This document shows, piece after piece, positions 55,223 to 63,729 of a stretch of 64,000 bases of DNA (its first letter is position 1; every line of letters begins with the position of its first letter). The DNA is from an uncultured Gammaproteobacteria bacterium (lineage in GTDB: Bacteria > Pseudomonadota > Gammaproteobacteria > Pseudomonadales > Azotimanducaceae), in contig CAJWQG010000016.1 of the NCBI GenBank assembly GCA_913045175.1, positions 1-64,000 on the forward strand. The letters are read 5' to 3'. Under the pieces are notes generated by a model. It did no database searches. It was not told where the DNA came from and saw only the letters and a list, made by a program, of their open reading frames with translations. The translations under genes were made by a program, and so were the position numbers.

Positions 55223-55915
55223 CTAATCTCGCACTTCATCACTTTCTACGTGACCGTCTACCATCCTGACGATGCGTCGCGCGCGCGCGATCACTCGTTC
55301 ATCGTGTGTGGAGAAAATAAAGGTCGCCCCAAGCGTGGCATTCAAGTCCTGCATCAGGTCCAGTAGATGAATTGCGGTATCCGAATCCACGTTTGCGGTA
55401 GGTTCGTCCGCGAGGATAACCGCTGGATCTGATGCAAGGGCTCGGGCGATTGCAACACGTTGTTGCTGACCACCGGAGAGCTCGCTTGGTCTTCTATCTT
55501 CCATGCCTTCAAGACCAACAGAATGTAACAGCGACATTACTTTTTCGCGTCGTTCGTTTAATGGCATACCCTGCACCGATAGCACTAATTCAGCATTCTC
55601 GTACGCGCTTAATACAGGAATCAGATTGTAGGATTGAAACACGAAGCCTATACGGTCGCGGCGCAGGTGGCTGAGCTCCTTGCGGGTCAGTGTGGCCAGA
55701 TCTTTGCCCTCAAGCATAACCTGCCCTGCACTTGGTGAGTCCAGGGCACCGATGATATTAAGTGTTGTTGTTTTGCCTGAACCGGACGGGCCGCAAAGCG
55801 CGGTGAATTCGCCGGGCTCGATTGTAAGGGAAAGATCGTGCAGCGCATGAACTTCGATGTCGCCTTGCAGGTAAACACGGCTAACATCGCGCAATTTGAC
55901 AATCGGTTCAGACAT
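55223..55915 (-). CDS. ABC transporter ATP-binding protein (LolD/MacB type)
   Basis: 230 residues. Walker A GPSGSGKTT, Q-loop FQSYNLIPVLSAYENA, signature LSGGQQQRVAIARAL, Walker B VILADEPTA and the H-loop FSTHDERV. LolD/MacB-type ATPases drive lipoprotein release or antimicrobial/peptide export. It is followed (transcript order reversed) by two FtsX-like permeases within 15 bases. Confidence 0.92.
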   Translation of the reverse strand: MSEPIVKLRDVSRVYLQGDIEVHALHDLSLTIEPGEFTALCGPSGSGKTTTLNIIGALDSPSAGQVMLEGKDLATLTRKELSHLRRDRIGFVFQSYNLIPVLSAYENAELVLSVQGMPLNERREKVMSLLHSVGLEGMEDRRPSELSGGQQQRVAIARALASDPAVILADEPTANVDSDTAIHLLDLMQDLNATLGATFIFSTHDERVIARARRIVRMVDGHVESDEVRD

Positions 55916-55926
55916 GAGAAGTTTCC

Positions 55927-57189
55927 TTAAACAAGCTTGATTGCTTCAACGGGTTCTACGGTGCTTGCTCGCCAGGCCGGGTACAAACCGGCAAGTAGCG
56001 TTGCAACAAGAGCGGCTATCGCGATCATGGTGACGCTTTCCGGGAATATGCCGACTTTCATTGTTGTCGACATGGCGACGCCCGCTACGTCCATGGTTCC
56101 CTGGTCAGCGAGGAGCTGGCTCATATCAATCCCTACGGAGGCCAGATACAAGTAGGGACCGAGGGTAACCAGGGCAGCACCGATTAGTCCTACAATCGCA
56201 AGCCACAGGCTTTCCATCATTACCAGGCCAAATAGTCCCAGCGGGGTGAATCCAAGTGCCATCAGGATGCCAAATTCGCGCATTCGTTCCATAACGCTAA
56301 CGAACAATGTATTAAAAATACCGGCAGCGACCAGAAGCGCGATGAATGCCGAGATAAATCTGGTCCCGCCAACTTTAATGGCAACAAACGCTGCGAGATC
56401 GGACTGTGTTGTATACCAGGGTAATACAGTCACATCTTCTGCGTTGATCGAGCTCCCAATATTGGCTGCAACTTCGCCACTTTCACGCTGGTCTTCAATG
56501 AAGACCGCGATGTGTGTGGCTTCATCATTTTCATAACCTACAATATCTCGCAGTCTTCCCAGGGTTAGCAGACTTAGGCTCGCATCCATCTGAGGCGCGC
56601 CGGTCCTAATGACCCCCGAGAGACGCTCCATTCCGCTAACGAGTTCTCCATCCTTGTCCGTAATTGTGTAAACGACTCTTCCACCAATATAGGTATCCAA
56701 GTTTTCTGCAAGCTTCTGCCCAAGGATGATCCCTCGCTCGTTACTACTGGTGAACATCTTTCCTTCTACGAGTGCGTCGGGGTCCAGCAGAGAGAAGGTG
56801 GTCACGTCTTCTTGAGTCGGGTCGAATGCGATGAGGCCGGCGCCAAAACTTTCCGCGGCGGTGCTCATCATCACGGCGCTACTGACTCGCTCCGTCACCT
56901 TCCTGGTTTGCGGCTGAGTCAGCGCAATTGCGACGAGTTCAGAAGAATCCTTTATGGATTTCTTCAAATTCGGGGTTTCCTGGTATTCAGCATGTTGGAT
57001 AGTGACGTGTCCGCCCCCGAGTCGGGCAGCGAGATTGATCATTTCGTGCCAATTCCGGTCCTGCATTGCGGTGAACATGATGGCAAGAAATACCCCGAAA
57101 ATGATGGATGCCAGGGTGAGTAGCGTACGCCGTCGATTACGCCATAGATTGCGCCATGCGATTGCAGGAATATTTTGTCCAGCTGTCAT
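55927..57189 (-). CDS. ABC transporter permease, FtsX/MacB-PCD type
   Basis: 420 residues. N-terminal membrane helix (WRNRRRTLLTLASIIFGVF), a large periplasmic domain (MacB-PCD-like) and three C-terminal helices ending with AGLYPAWRASTVEPVEAIKL, the coupling-helix motif of the LolC/E-FtsX family. Pairs with the gene at 57186 as a heterodimer. Confidence 0.85.
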   Translation of the reverse strand: MTAGQNIPAIAWRNLWRNRRRTLLTLASIIFGVFLAIMFTAMQDRNWHEMINLAARLGGGHVTIQHAEYQETPNLKKSIKDSSELVAIALTQPQTRKVTERVSSAVMMSTAAESFGAGLIAFDPTQEDVTTFSLLDPDALVEGKMFTSSNERGIILGQKLAENLDTYIGGRVVYTITDKDGELVSGMERLSGVIRTGAPQMDASLSLLTLGRLRDIVGYENDEATHIAVFIEDQRESGEVAANIGSSINAEDVTVLPWYTTQSDLAAFVAIKVGGTRFISAFIALLVAAGIFNTLFVSVMERMREFGILMALGFTPLGLFGLVMMESLWLAIVGLIGAALVTLGPYLYLASVGIDMSQLLADQGTMDVAGVAMSTTMKVGIFPESVTMIAIAALVATLLAGLYPAWRASTVEPVEAIKLV

Positions 57190-58406
57190 TGGTGATGCAT
57201 CGCTTCGATGGGTGTTATCTTCGCGGCTTTAATGGCTGGGTAAAGGATGCCGAGGACCACGACGATTAACAATACAATGAGAGGATTGATAAAGGTCTGG
57301 GAGCTGACCATTCCGTAGATTATGGGGTCTATAGCCATCCCCATCACTGTTGCGCCGCCCAGATCCCCGAGATCGATTCCAACATTGACCAGATACCAGA
57401 GCGCTGGAATGCTCATCAGGCAGCCTAACAGGATGGCAATGGCGGTCTGGATTGCACCTTCCGTAAGCACAAGCGCCATGACGCTACCTGGGCTGACACC
57501 GACCGCTTTGAGAATGCCGAATTCGCGAACGCGCTCAAATACCGCCATCAACATGGCATTCAGCAGCAAGATCACCACGGCCACGTAAATTACAAGGAAT
57601 CCTATCTGTAACATTTGTAACGCAGAATCGATCATGGTGGCGAGAATGGGCGAGATCTCACGCCAGCTCTTGACCTCCAGTGTTGCTTCACCGGCAACAC
57701 TTTTTACCGCGGCTAGTGCGTCTGTCAGCGCAACATCAACGGGTCGCCTTACCGTTAGACGGTGGGCGCCTTCTTTAAGAATATAAAACTCACGGAAACT
57801 CTCAGCGATCATAAAGACGCCGCCACGGTCGGTGGCTTCGCTGATAGCGCCAAGGATGCCGCGAATCCTGTAGAGATCGTTTGCCATGCTGCCGTCATAG
57901 GCCTGACTCAAAAGGATCAGTTCATCACCTATGGAAATGTTCAAGGTTCGTGCCAGCAGGTGACCGACCACGACCCCGCGAGGATCGTCCTTGTCCAGCC
58001 AGAGACCTCTCTCAACTCTCTCAAAAACCAAACTGACTTCTGCGTCGTCCTCGACGTTGATTCCAAACAGGTGTGCCCCGGTTGAGGTTTCCGACGACGC
58101 GGCAAGCCCACCGCCGAGCAATCGCTCCGCTGTCTGGAAATCAGAGGCTTCGAGTCTGGCGACCACATCCCCTGACCCGTTGATTGTTTCGTATATGGAT
58201 GGATCTTCTCGATAGCCGTCGCGGTGGATTTGTATATCGCCGATCTCAACTTCAACGATATTGGCTTCCATTTTCGTCAGCATGCCTTCGTAAAAGGAAG
58301 AGGCGCAGATCATCATCAACAAAGAAAAAGTCATTGCACCAATAGTCACGACGCTGCGGCGGGTATTGCGCCAGATATTGCGCCAGGCCATTGTTGTGAT
58401 TTGCAT
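57186..58406 (-). CDS. ABC transporter permease, FtsX/MacB-PCD type (second)
   Basis: 406 residues from ATG 58406. Same architecture as its neighbour: WRNIWRNTRRSVVTIGAM helix, periplasmic domain, three helices and AIKAAKITPIEAMHH at the C terminus. Start overlaps the neighbour's stop region by four bases, so coupled. Together with the ATPase this forms a complete exporter or lipoprotein-release unit; the adjacent plus-strand lipoprotein may be functionally linked. Confidence 0.85.
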   Translation of the reverse strand: MQITTMAWRNIWRNTRRSVVTIGAMTFSLLMMICASSFYEGMLTKMEANIVEVEIGDIQIHRDGYREDPSIYETINGSGDVVARLEASDFQTAERLLGGGLAASSETSTGAHLFGINVEDDAEVSLVFERVERGLWLDKDDPRGVVVGHLLARTLNISIGDELILLSQAYDGSMANDLYRIRGILGAISEATDRGGVFMIAESFREFYILKEGAHRLTVRRPVDVALTDALAAVKSVAGEATLEVKSWREISPILATMIDSALQMLQIGFLVIYVAVVILLLNAMLMAVFERVREFGILKAVGVSPGSVMALVLTEGAIQTAIAILLGCLMSIPALWYLVNVGIDLGDLGGATVMGMAIDPIIYGMVSSQTFINPLIVLLIVVVLGILYPAIKAAKITPIEAMHHQ

Positions 58407-58474
58407 GTTAGTAGTTGTCCACTTTTCCAACTATGATGTAGAAACTTCAACCTGAGTGAGTCAAAGGGGGTCCT

Positions 58475-58828
58475 ATGCAGATCAGATATAACATCCTTTT
58501 GGTAACAATGTCAGTGCTTTTGTATGGCTGTGGTGATGGTAGTGACAGCAATACAGAGTCACCTGTAGCGCCGAAAACAACGATGGAAGCGGAAGAGAAA
58601 CTGACCGATCAGGCAGTGGATTTTTCAGGTGATCTTATCAATCAGGCAAAAGAAGCTGTCGCCACAGCGGCGGCGGACCTTAAGGAAGAAGCGATTGAGG
58701 TTGCCAAGGAAAAGGCCGACGAATTTGTAGATGAAAAGAAAGACGAACTGAAAGATGAACTGAAAGAAAAGGCCCAGGAAAAGGTTGAAGACCTGCAGGA
58801 GAAAATGAAGGAAAAGCTCGGGTTATAG
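58475..58828 (+). CDS. Small lipoprotein with long KE-rich amphipathic helix
   Basis: 117 residues. MSVLLYGC gives a lipobox with lipidated Cys. The remaining 90 residues are almost entirely Lys/Glu/Asp/Ala-rich, with 11-residue-like periodicity (AKEKADEFVDEKKDELKDEL), predicting a long amphipathic helix or coiled coil reminiscent of apolipophorin/LEA-like proteins. Function unknown. Divergent from the ABC permease gene and followed by a terminator. Confidence 0.75.
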   Translation: MQIRYNILLVTMSVLLYGCGDGSDSNTESPVAPKTTMEAEEKLTDQAVDFSGDLINQAKEAVATAAADLKEEAIEVAKEKADEFVDEKKDELKDELKEKAQEKVEDLQEKMKEKLGL

Positions 58829-58838
58829 CCGGGCTTTT
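58812..58838. terminator. Bidirectional intrinsic terminator
   Basis: AAAAGCTCGG-GTTATAG-CCGGGCTTTT: 10-bp stem with one G-U pair and a 7-base loop, ending in TTTT on the plus strand and TTTTC on the minus strand. It overlaps the lipoprotein stop codon (in the loop) and lies between two converging genes. Confidence 0.8.
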
Positions 58839-58850
58839 CCCTTACCAAAT

Positions 58851-59800
58851 TCAGTTCTTGGATACCACAAAGTCGACACGGCGGTTCTGCGCCAGACCTT
58901 CTGCGGTATCGTTGCTAGCAACGGGATCACTTTCCCCGTAACCGCGGCTGGTAAGTCTTCCAGCACTAATACCCTCTGATACCAGGTAGTCCAGCACAGC
59001 CTTTGCTCTTCGTTCCGACAGTTCCTGGTTGTTGGCTTCCGAATCCTGGCTGTCTGTATGACCTTCAATTCTCACGTTGATGTCCGAATTCTTTCGGAGC
59101 GTGAGAACAACGGTGTCCAGCTTACTCATTGCAGAACCTGAGAGTTCATGACTGGCGGTCGCAAAATTTAACCCGGTAAGGTTGACCAGCGTATGACATC
59201 CCATTTTGTTGACGGCTTTGCCTTTTGCCGTATTGGGACACTTATCTGAGCCATCAGTAACGCCATCACCATCGCTGTCTTTCTCGCCCCCATTCCTGTC
59301 GACCATGGCCCCTTGGGGCGTACCCGGACACTTATCCATATGGTCCGACACCTTGTCTTTGTCACTATCAAGGGCACATCTGCTGGCATCGATACTTACA
59401 CACCTTGCCGTTCCTGCGCATTGATCCAGATAATCTGCCACGCCACGCCACGCCACGCCACGCCACGCCACGCCACGCCACGCCACGCCACGCCATCGCC
59501 GTCGCTGTCAGTAGAGCATCCGCGTTCATCAACAGAGACCCCGGGCGGGGTTCTTGGGCACGCATCGTTCTTGTCGTTAACGCCGTCACCATCTGAGTCC
59601 GATTCCTGGCAGACCAGCCAACCGATCACGCCCCCAACGAGTGCCCCGGCCGCGGCGTTATCATCGTCGTCGACCCCGGTAGCTACACCGCCAACAACGG
59701 CACCGGTGATGACGCCGTAGGAGTGTTTTTCCTTGATGCTGGCGCATCCTGAGATGATCACTGCCATGATCAAAAGTAACAAGGTGTTCTCGTATTACAT
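58851..59800 (-). pseudogene. OmpA-family lipoprotein with TSP3 repeats, out of frame at a pentanucleotide repeat and stopped at codon 2
   Basis: The ATG at 59800 has AGAGG six bases upstream, but codon 2 is TAA (59797-59795); the remaining frame (YENTLLLLIMAVIISGC) is a good lipoprotein signal. It then has a glycine-zipper-like region, TSP3 repeats (DSDGDGVNDKNDACP), and the tract at 59437-59495, after which the frame is lost. The other frame resumes ADYLDQCAGTA and ends with an OmpA domain (NVRIEGHTDSQD, ERRAKAVLDYL) and NRRVDFVVSKN. Ten or thirteen repeat units instead of eleven would restore the frame. After the repeat several consensus Gly/Cys residues are altered (TARC, DKDK, RNGG), suggesting decay. 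Confidence 0.8.
59437..59495. repeat. Pentanucleotide microsatellite (CGCCA)11 plus partial unit inside the OmpA gene
   Basis: 59 bases: GCCA then 11 perfect copies of CGCCA (TGGCG on the coding strand), translating to repeated VAWRG in the gene's frame. A 5-base unit shifts the frame by 2 for each gain or loss, as in contingency loci of phase-variable surface genes. A frame-restoring count is 10 or 13; the current 11 is OFF. Confidence 0.9.
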
Positions 59801-59888
59801 GTTCGACCTCTTTGAACTCACTAAAGCTCCAACTATAGTTTTGAGACTTGAGGACCGCAAATTTATCCGATCAACGGGCTTATATTCC

Positions 59889-60884
59889 TTAGTGGTCGAC
59901 AGACATTAATACACGTAAATGAGCTTCGGTCGATTGTGTCAGTGCCTCGAGGTCATAGCCTCCTTCTAGCAGCGATACGAGGCGCCCCTCGGCATGACGG
60001 TCAGCGATCGTAGTCACGATCCGGGTAAGGGCTGTGTAACCCTGTGTGGTGATGGCCAGGTTTGCAAGTGGGTCTGCTTCATGGGCATCGAAGCCGGAGG
60101 AGATCAGCACAAAATCAGGTTGGAACGCATCGGCGGCGGGGATCAAAGTTTCTTCAAAAGCCTTTAAGATTTCCGCATCACCGCTTCCTTCCGATAGGGG
60201 CGAATTGATCGTTGTCCCCAGGCCAGCGCCACGGCCCCGTTCCTGTGTGCTGCCGCTGTGCAGATAGTAGGGGAACTGATGGGTGCTGAAATAAAGTGCC
60301 GAAGGATCATCATAGAAAACATCCTGGGTGCTATTGCCATGATGAACGTCCCAGTCGACAATCAACACGCGGGCGAGTTTATGTTTTTCCTGGATGTATC
60401 GCGCGGCAATGGCGACGTGATTGAGTAGGCATAATCCCATTGCGCGATCAGGCAACGCGTGATGTCCTGGTGGTCGGGCAGCGACAAAGGCATTTCGGAC
60501 CTTACCCGCGACTATCGCGTCTACTGCCTTCAAAACGCCGTCGCTGGACAGTCTGGCGACACGGTAGCTATCGGTCGAAATCCACGTGTCCGGGTCCAGC
60601 TGCCCTGGCGCACGACGGGATGCCGCCTTTAACTCATTTAGGTAATCAGATGTGTGGACTCGCGTGAGCCATTGGCGCGGAGCAGGACGCGGTTTGATTC
60701 TAACCAATGTCTCTAGTAATCCTGAACGTTCCAGCCCTGCCATAATCGCTTTAAGTCGTTCGGGACTTTCCCTATGTCCTTAGCGAGGATTATGCAGAAG
60801 AAAATCGTCTTGATAGACGAGCCCTGTTAGTGACTTGATGTCCTTATCTCCCAGGGCGCCGGATGTAAAACTAGCAGAAAACAT
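59889..60884 (-). pseudogene. Histone-deacetylase/acetoin-utilisation (AcuC-like) family protein with early TAA
   Basis: From ATG 60884 the frame reads MFSASFTSGA then TGLVYQDDFLLHNPR-TAA (stop 60782-60780), then GHRESPERLKAIMAGLER and a complete Zn-deacetylase body. The family has GHPESPERL there, so one stop and a Pro-to-Arg change fall in the conserved N terminus. All later active-site pieces are present: RPPGHHALPD, WDVHHGNST, SSGFDAHEADP, EGGYD. A shorter product from the internal ATG 60743 would lack the first strand and has no Shine-Dalgarno. Read as recently damaged. Confidence 0.7.
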
Positions 60885-60907
60885 ATGAGTGAGACTCTCA
60901 TGAATGG

Positions 60908-61876
60908 TCAAAAGATCGCAATTGGGTTCAGTGGTGACCCGGTGCCTCCCGGTACGCGCAATGGTGCGCCCATAAATAGGAAGGTATTTCGACCCTTTGC
61001 CGCGGCAACCTTCGCAACAGGATCGAGGTCAAGATTGTCCAGGATAGGCATGCCCAGGCCAACGAGCACCAGTTCATGCAACGGGTTGGCAAGCCCCTCT
61101 ACCCCGGAGGGCATGGCATCGCTCACCCTATCGCAGCCGATCACCGCCACATTTCGCGCTTTGAGCCACTTCGCCACTGATGCGTGCATACCAGCAGCTT
61201 GTGCAATGAAATCCCATTGGCCCTTTTGGCGAATTCGTTCCCATCTGCCGGTTCGAAGGAGCAGGACATCTCCGGCGCGGACGGTAACACCGGTCTTTTT
61301 CTCCCAGGCCTCGAGATCTTTGGCGGTAATGGCAGTGCCGGGTTCTAAATAGTCGATGCCAAGAAAGCGGGGCATGTCTACCAGAACGCCGCGAGTAATG
61401 ATGCCGTCTTTTGCATTCTGTATCCCGAGTCGTTCTGCGCCAGTCTCCTTCAACCCCGCCTTAGTAAAACCGTTGTACATCTTTCCTTTGTGGATGAAGT
61501 GTGGCAGCCCGTCGATATGTGAATGGGCGAAACCATGGTACGAGATGCTGTATTCATCCCCGGCCACATCGTGACCACCGAACTTAGACTGATCAAGATG
61601 ATGCATTAACGGGTTGCCATTAAGGGGACCCGGAACCTTATTCAGATCCAGCGCCATGGAAACTCGACTGCCGTCCTGGACCAGAGCAACAGCTGCTTTC
61701 ACCTGCTTTTCGGTGATGAGGTTAAGCGTGCCTAACTCATCATCCTTTCCCCAGCGACCCCAGTTCGATATCTCAGTTATCCATCGGTCGTACTCGGCGC
61801 GAGAAACTTTTTCCGGAGAAGCTATCGTTTGCGAAGTAACCAGCACCAGCATGATGACGAAATTTCTTAGCATCAT
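60908..61876 (-). CDS. Cyclase-family (kynurenine formamidase-like) hydrolase
   Basis: 322 residues with a signal-like N terminus (MMLRNFVIMLVLVTSQTIAS), so probably exported. Metal motif of the cyclase family: AHSHIDGLPHFIHKG (H-x-H-x-D-x-x-x-H). Also YEPGTAITAKDL-type and GDVLLLRTGRWERIR, HELVLVGLGMPI. Zn/Mn hydrolases of amide or ester bonds; often called arylformamidase-like. Same strand and possibly same transcript as the damaged deacetylase gene. Confidence 0.83.
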   Translation of the reverse strand: MMLRNFVIMLVLVTSQTIASPEKVSRAEYDRWITEISNWGRWGKDDELGTLNLITEKQVKAAVALVQDGSRVSMALDLNKVPGPLNGNPLMHHLDQSKFGGHDVAGDEYSISYHGFAHSHIDGLPHFIHKGKMYNGFTKAGLKETGAERLGIQNAKDGIITRGVLVDMPRFLGIDYLEPGTAITAKDLEAWEKKTGVTVRAGDVLLLRTGRWERIRQKGQWDFIAQAAGMHASVAKWLKARNVAVIGCDRVSDAMPSGVEGLANPLHELVLVGLGMPILDNLDLDPVAKVAAAKGRNTFLFMGAPLRVPGGTGSPLNPIAIF

Positions 61877-61951
61877 CTTTGATCTCCTGCCTGTTTGACG
61901 TCAGTATAACTGCTTCGTAACGGTTATGGATTGAGAAGACGGGAGGTCAAC

Positions 61952-62380
61952 ATGGTTACATTTACGGATGAACAGGACGATTACTTGAGAAGCCACAAGT
62001 GGGCAGCGCTAGCGACCGGGAGAAAAGATGGTTCGCCTCAGCTCTCGCAAATTGTCTACGCCTGGAATGGCGAAGATATTGTGATTTCGGTGAAGAGTTA
62101 CACAGCCAAGTGGAAGAACGCGCTGCGCGAGCCCAAGGTAGCACTGCTGATACATGACGGGCGTCGACAGCTAGTCGTTTATGGTACGGCGGAATGTATC
62201 GATAAGGGCCCCGAGCTTGCCGAGATGACACTTCGGATACATCAGACGTTTTTCGATGGCGGGGCAGACATCAAGATTGACGATAACTTCATTGATGTCC
62301 TGAATAGAGATCAAAGAACCATACTGCGTGTCATACCGGACAAGGTTCTGGACGAGGGCTTTGAGGTTGTTGAAGTTTAA
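61952..62380 (+). CDS. PPOX-class (pyridoxamine 5'-phosphate oxidase-like) flavin/F420-dependent protein
   Basis: 142 residues from ATG 61952, with GGGAGG upstream. Split-barrel fold: WAALATGRKDGSPQLSQIVYAW, DIVISVKSYTAKWKNALREPKVALLI, QLVVYGTAECI. Family members bind FMN or F420 and reduce small substrates; because F420 genes were not seen here, FMN is equally likely. Converges on the MmgE gene. Confidence 0.8.
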   Translation: MVTFTDEQDDYLRSHKWAALATGRKDGSPQLSQIVYAWNGEDIVISVKSYTAKWKNALREPKVALLIHDGRRQLVVYGTAECIDKGPELAEMTLRIHQTFFDGGADIKIDDNFIDVLNRDQRTILRVIPDKVLDEGFEVVEV

Positions 62381-62385
62381 AGAGG

Positions 62386-63729
62386 TTATTTGCGACGACT
62401 GAGCAGGTTCATCAATGGGACGAGGCTATCCTGGGTTTCGAGATTCATCACCCACTCCACGATTTCCCGTGAGCGCGTGTTATCTAATACAGGTTCGGCA
62501 TTTAGCAGGAATTTATTCTGTAGCTCTTCTGGTGACATAGGGTTTCGACCATGTCCCGGTGCTGGTTCGATAGGGCGGGAATACTCCTTTCCTCCAGCGC
62601 GAACAACCAAAACGCCCAGTCTCTCGGAGTCTTCGTCTTTTTTCACAGAAAACCGCTGGAACAATGGCGTCAGTTCCTTGCGGCCAAAAGACTCATCGGA
62701 GAAGGTCCACTTGGTTACCATTCCATCTACCAGGGCGCAGACAACGGTGAATTTGTAACTGAATTTCCCGGCTACATCGCCGGTGGGGTCTACCTGGAAG
62801 TAATCCTCAAGTACCGGGACTCGTACTTCCACTGACTCAATGTTATCTGCATTAATCCCAGCTTCTTCTTTCAGTTTTATTGCTGTCTCGATAGCCCCCT
62901 GGGCGATGTATCCGCAAGGATATTTTTTGAATCCCAGGGTGCTGGAAATATGATCTTTACCAAGTACTTCCAGAGATTTGTTGAAGTCGATATCAGCGTA
63001 GTAACCCGGCGCGACGACGCTATACATAAAACCCAGGGGTGCATCGAAGGCATTAGGATTGGAAGTGAAGCCGGAAGAAGCCAGTTCTGCGGCGAGTACG
63101 CCGCCTTGAGAGGCGAGTCCTGCGTGTAATGGTTTGGTATGGGTGCCGAAATTGCCGGTTACGCCGGCAGATTGCGATACCGCAACGCCCCATGCTCTGC
63201 GCAGTGCGTCAGAATCCAATCCCATAACCTTGCCCGCCGCCGTTGCGGAAGTAATTGGACCAAATATGCCTGTGGAATGCATACCGTGGTGCTGATCGTC
63301 GCCGCGTTTGGTGACGGAACTTAGGGCGAAGCCAACTTCATAAGCTGCAATATATCCCTCTAGCAACTTACTACCTTTGCATCCACCTCGCTCTGCCGAT
63401 GCCAATAGCGCGGGAACAATAATGACACTGGCATGCCCAAATTCGGCGGTGTCATCATAGTCCAGACAGTGGCCCAATGTGCCGTTCATAAGCGCTGCAA
63501 GCCAACTGGTGGTTTTCTCTGGTTTGCCGATGATGCTGGCTTCGTCACCTGAAGTCTGACTGATGCGATCCCAGAGGGCCTGGTTGGGTCCCTCACCAAT
63601 CCCCGCCAGTGCGGTACCCAGGAAGTCGAGGATCGCGAGCTTGGCTGTCTCTAGTTCCTGAGTACTGGTTTGCTTCCAGTCAACGCTTTCTACATAGGAT
63701 GCAAATTGCTGACTGAATTGTTCGGTCAT
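62386..63729 (-). CDS. MmgE/PrpD family protein
   Basis: 447 residues. The family of 2-methylcitrate dehydratase and cis-aconitate decarboxylase: DFLGTALAGIGEG, NGTLGHCLDYDDTAEFGHASVIIVPA and GMHSTGIFGPITSA, FKKYPCGYIAQGAIET. Substrate specificity differs widely; it could process a 2-methylcitrate or another tricarboxylate. ATGA overlap with the GST gene (start 63729, neighbour stop 63726). Confidence 0.9.
   Translation of the reverse strand: MTEQFSQQFASYVESVDWKQTSTQELETAKLAILDFLGTALAGIGEGPNQALWDRISQTSGDEASIIGKPEKTTSWLAALMNGTLGHCLDYDDTAEFGHASVIIVPALLASAERGGCKGSKLLEGYIAAYEVGFALSSVTKRGDDQHHGMHSTGIFGPITSATAAGKVMGLDSDALRRAWGVAVSQSAGVTGNFGTHTKPLHAGLASQGGVLAAELASSGFTSNPNAFDAPLGFMYSVVAPGYYADIDFNKSLEVLGKDHISSTLGFKKYPCGYIAQGAIETAIKLKEEAGINADNIESVEVRVPVLEDYFQVDPTGDVAGKFSYKFTVVCALVDGMVTKWTFSDESFGRKELTPLFQRFSVKKDEDSERLGVLVVRAGGKEYSRPIEPAPGHGRNPMSPEELQNKFLLNAEPVLDNTRSREIVEWVMNLETQDSLVPLMNLLSRRK

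Noticed and set aside
10952-60782. Genetic-code change (TAG or TGA reassigned)
   Set aside because: TAA, TAG and TGA all end intact genes in this window (for example TGA at 717 and 3765, TAG at 23875 and 27615, TAA at 5737), and the internal stops replace different residues.
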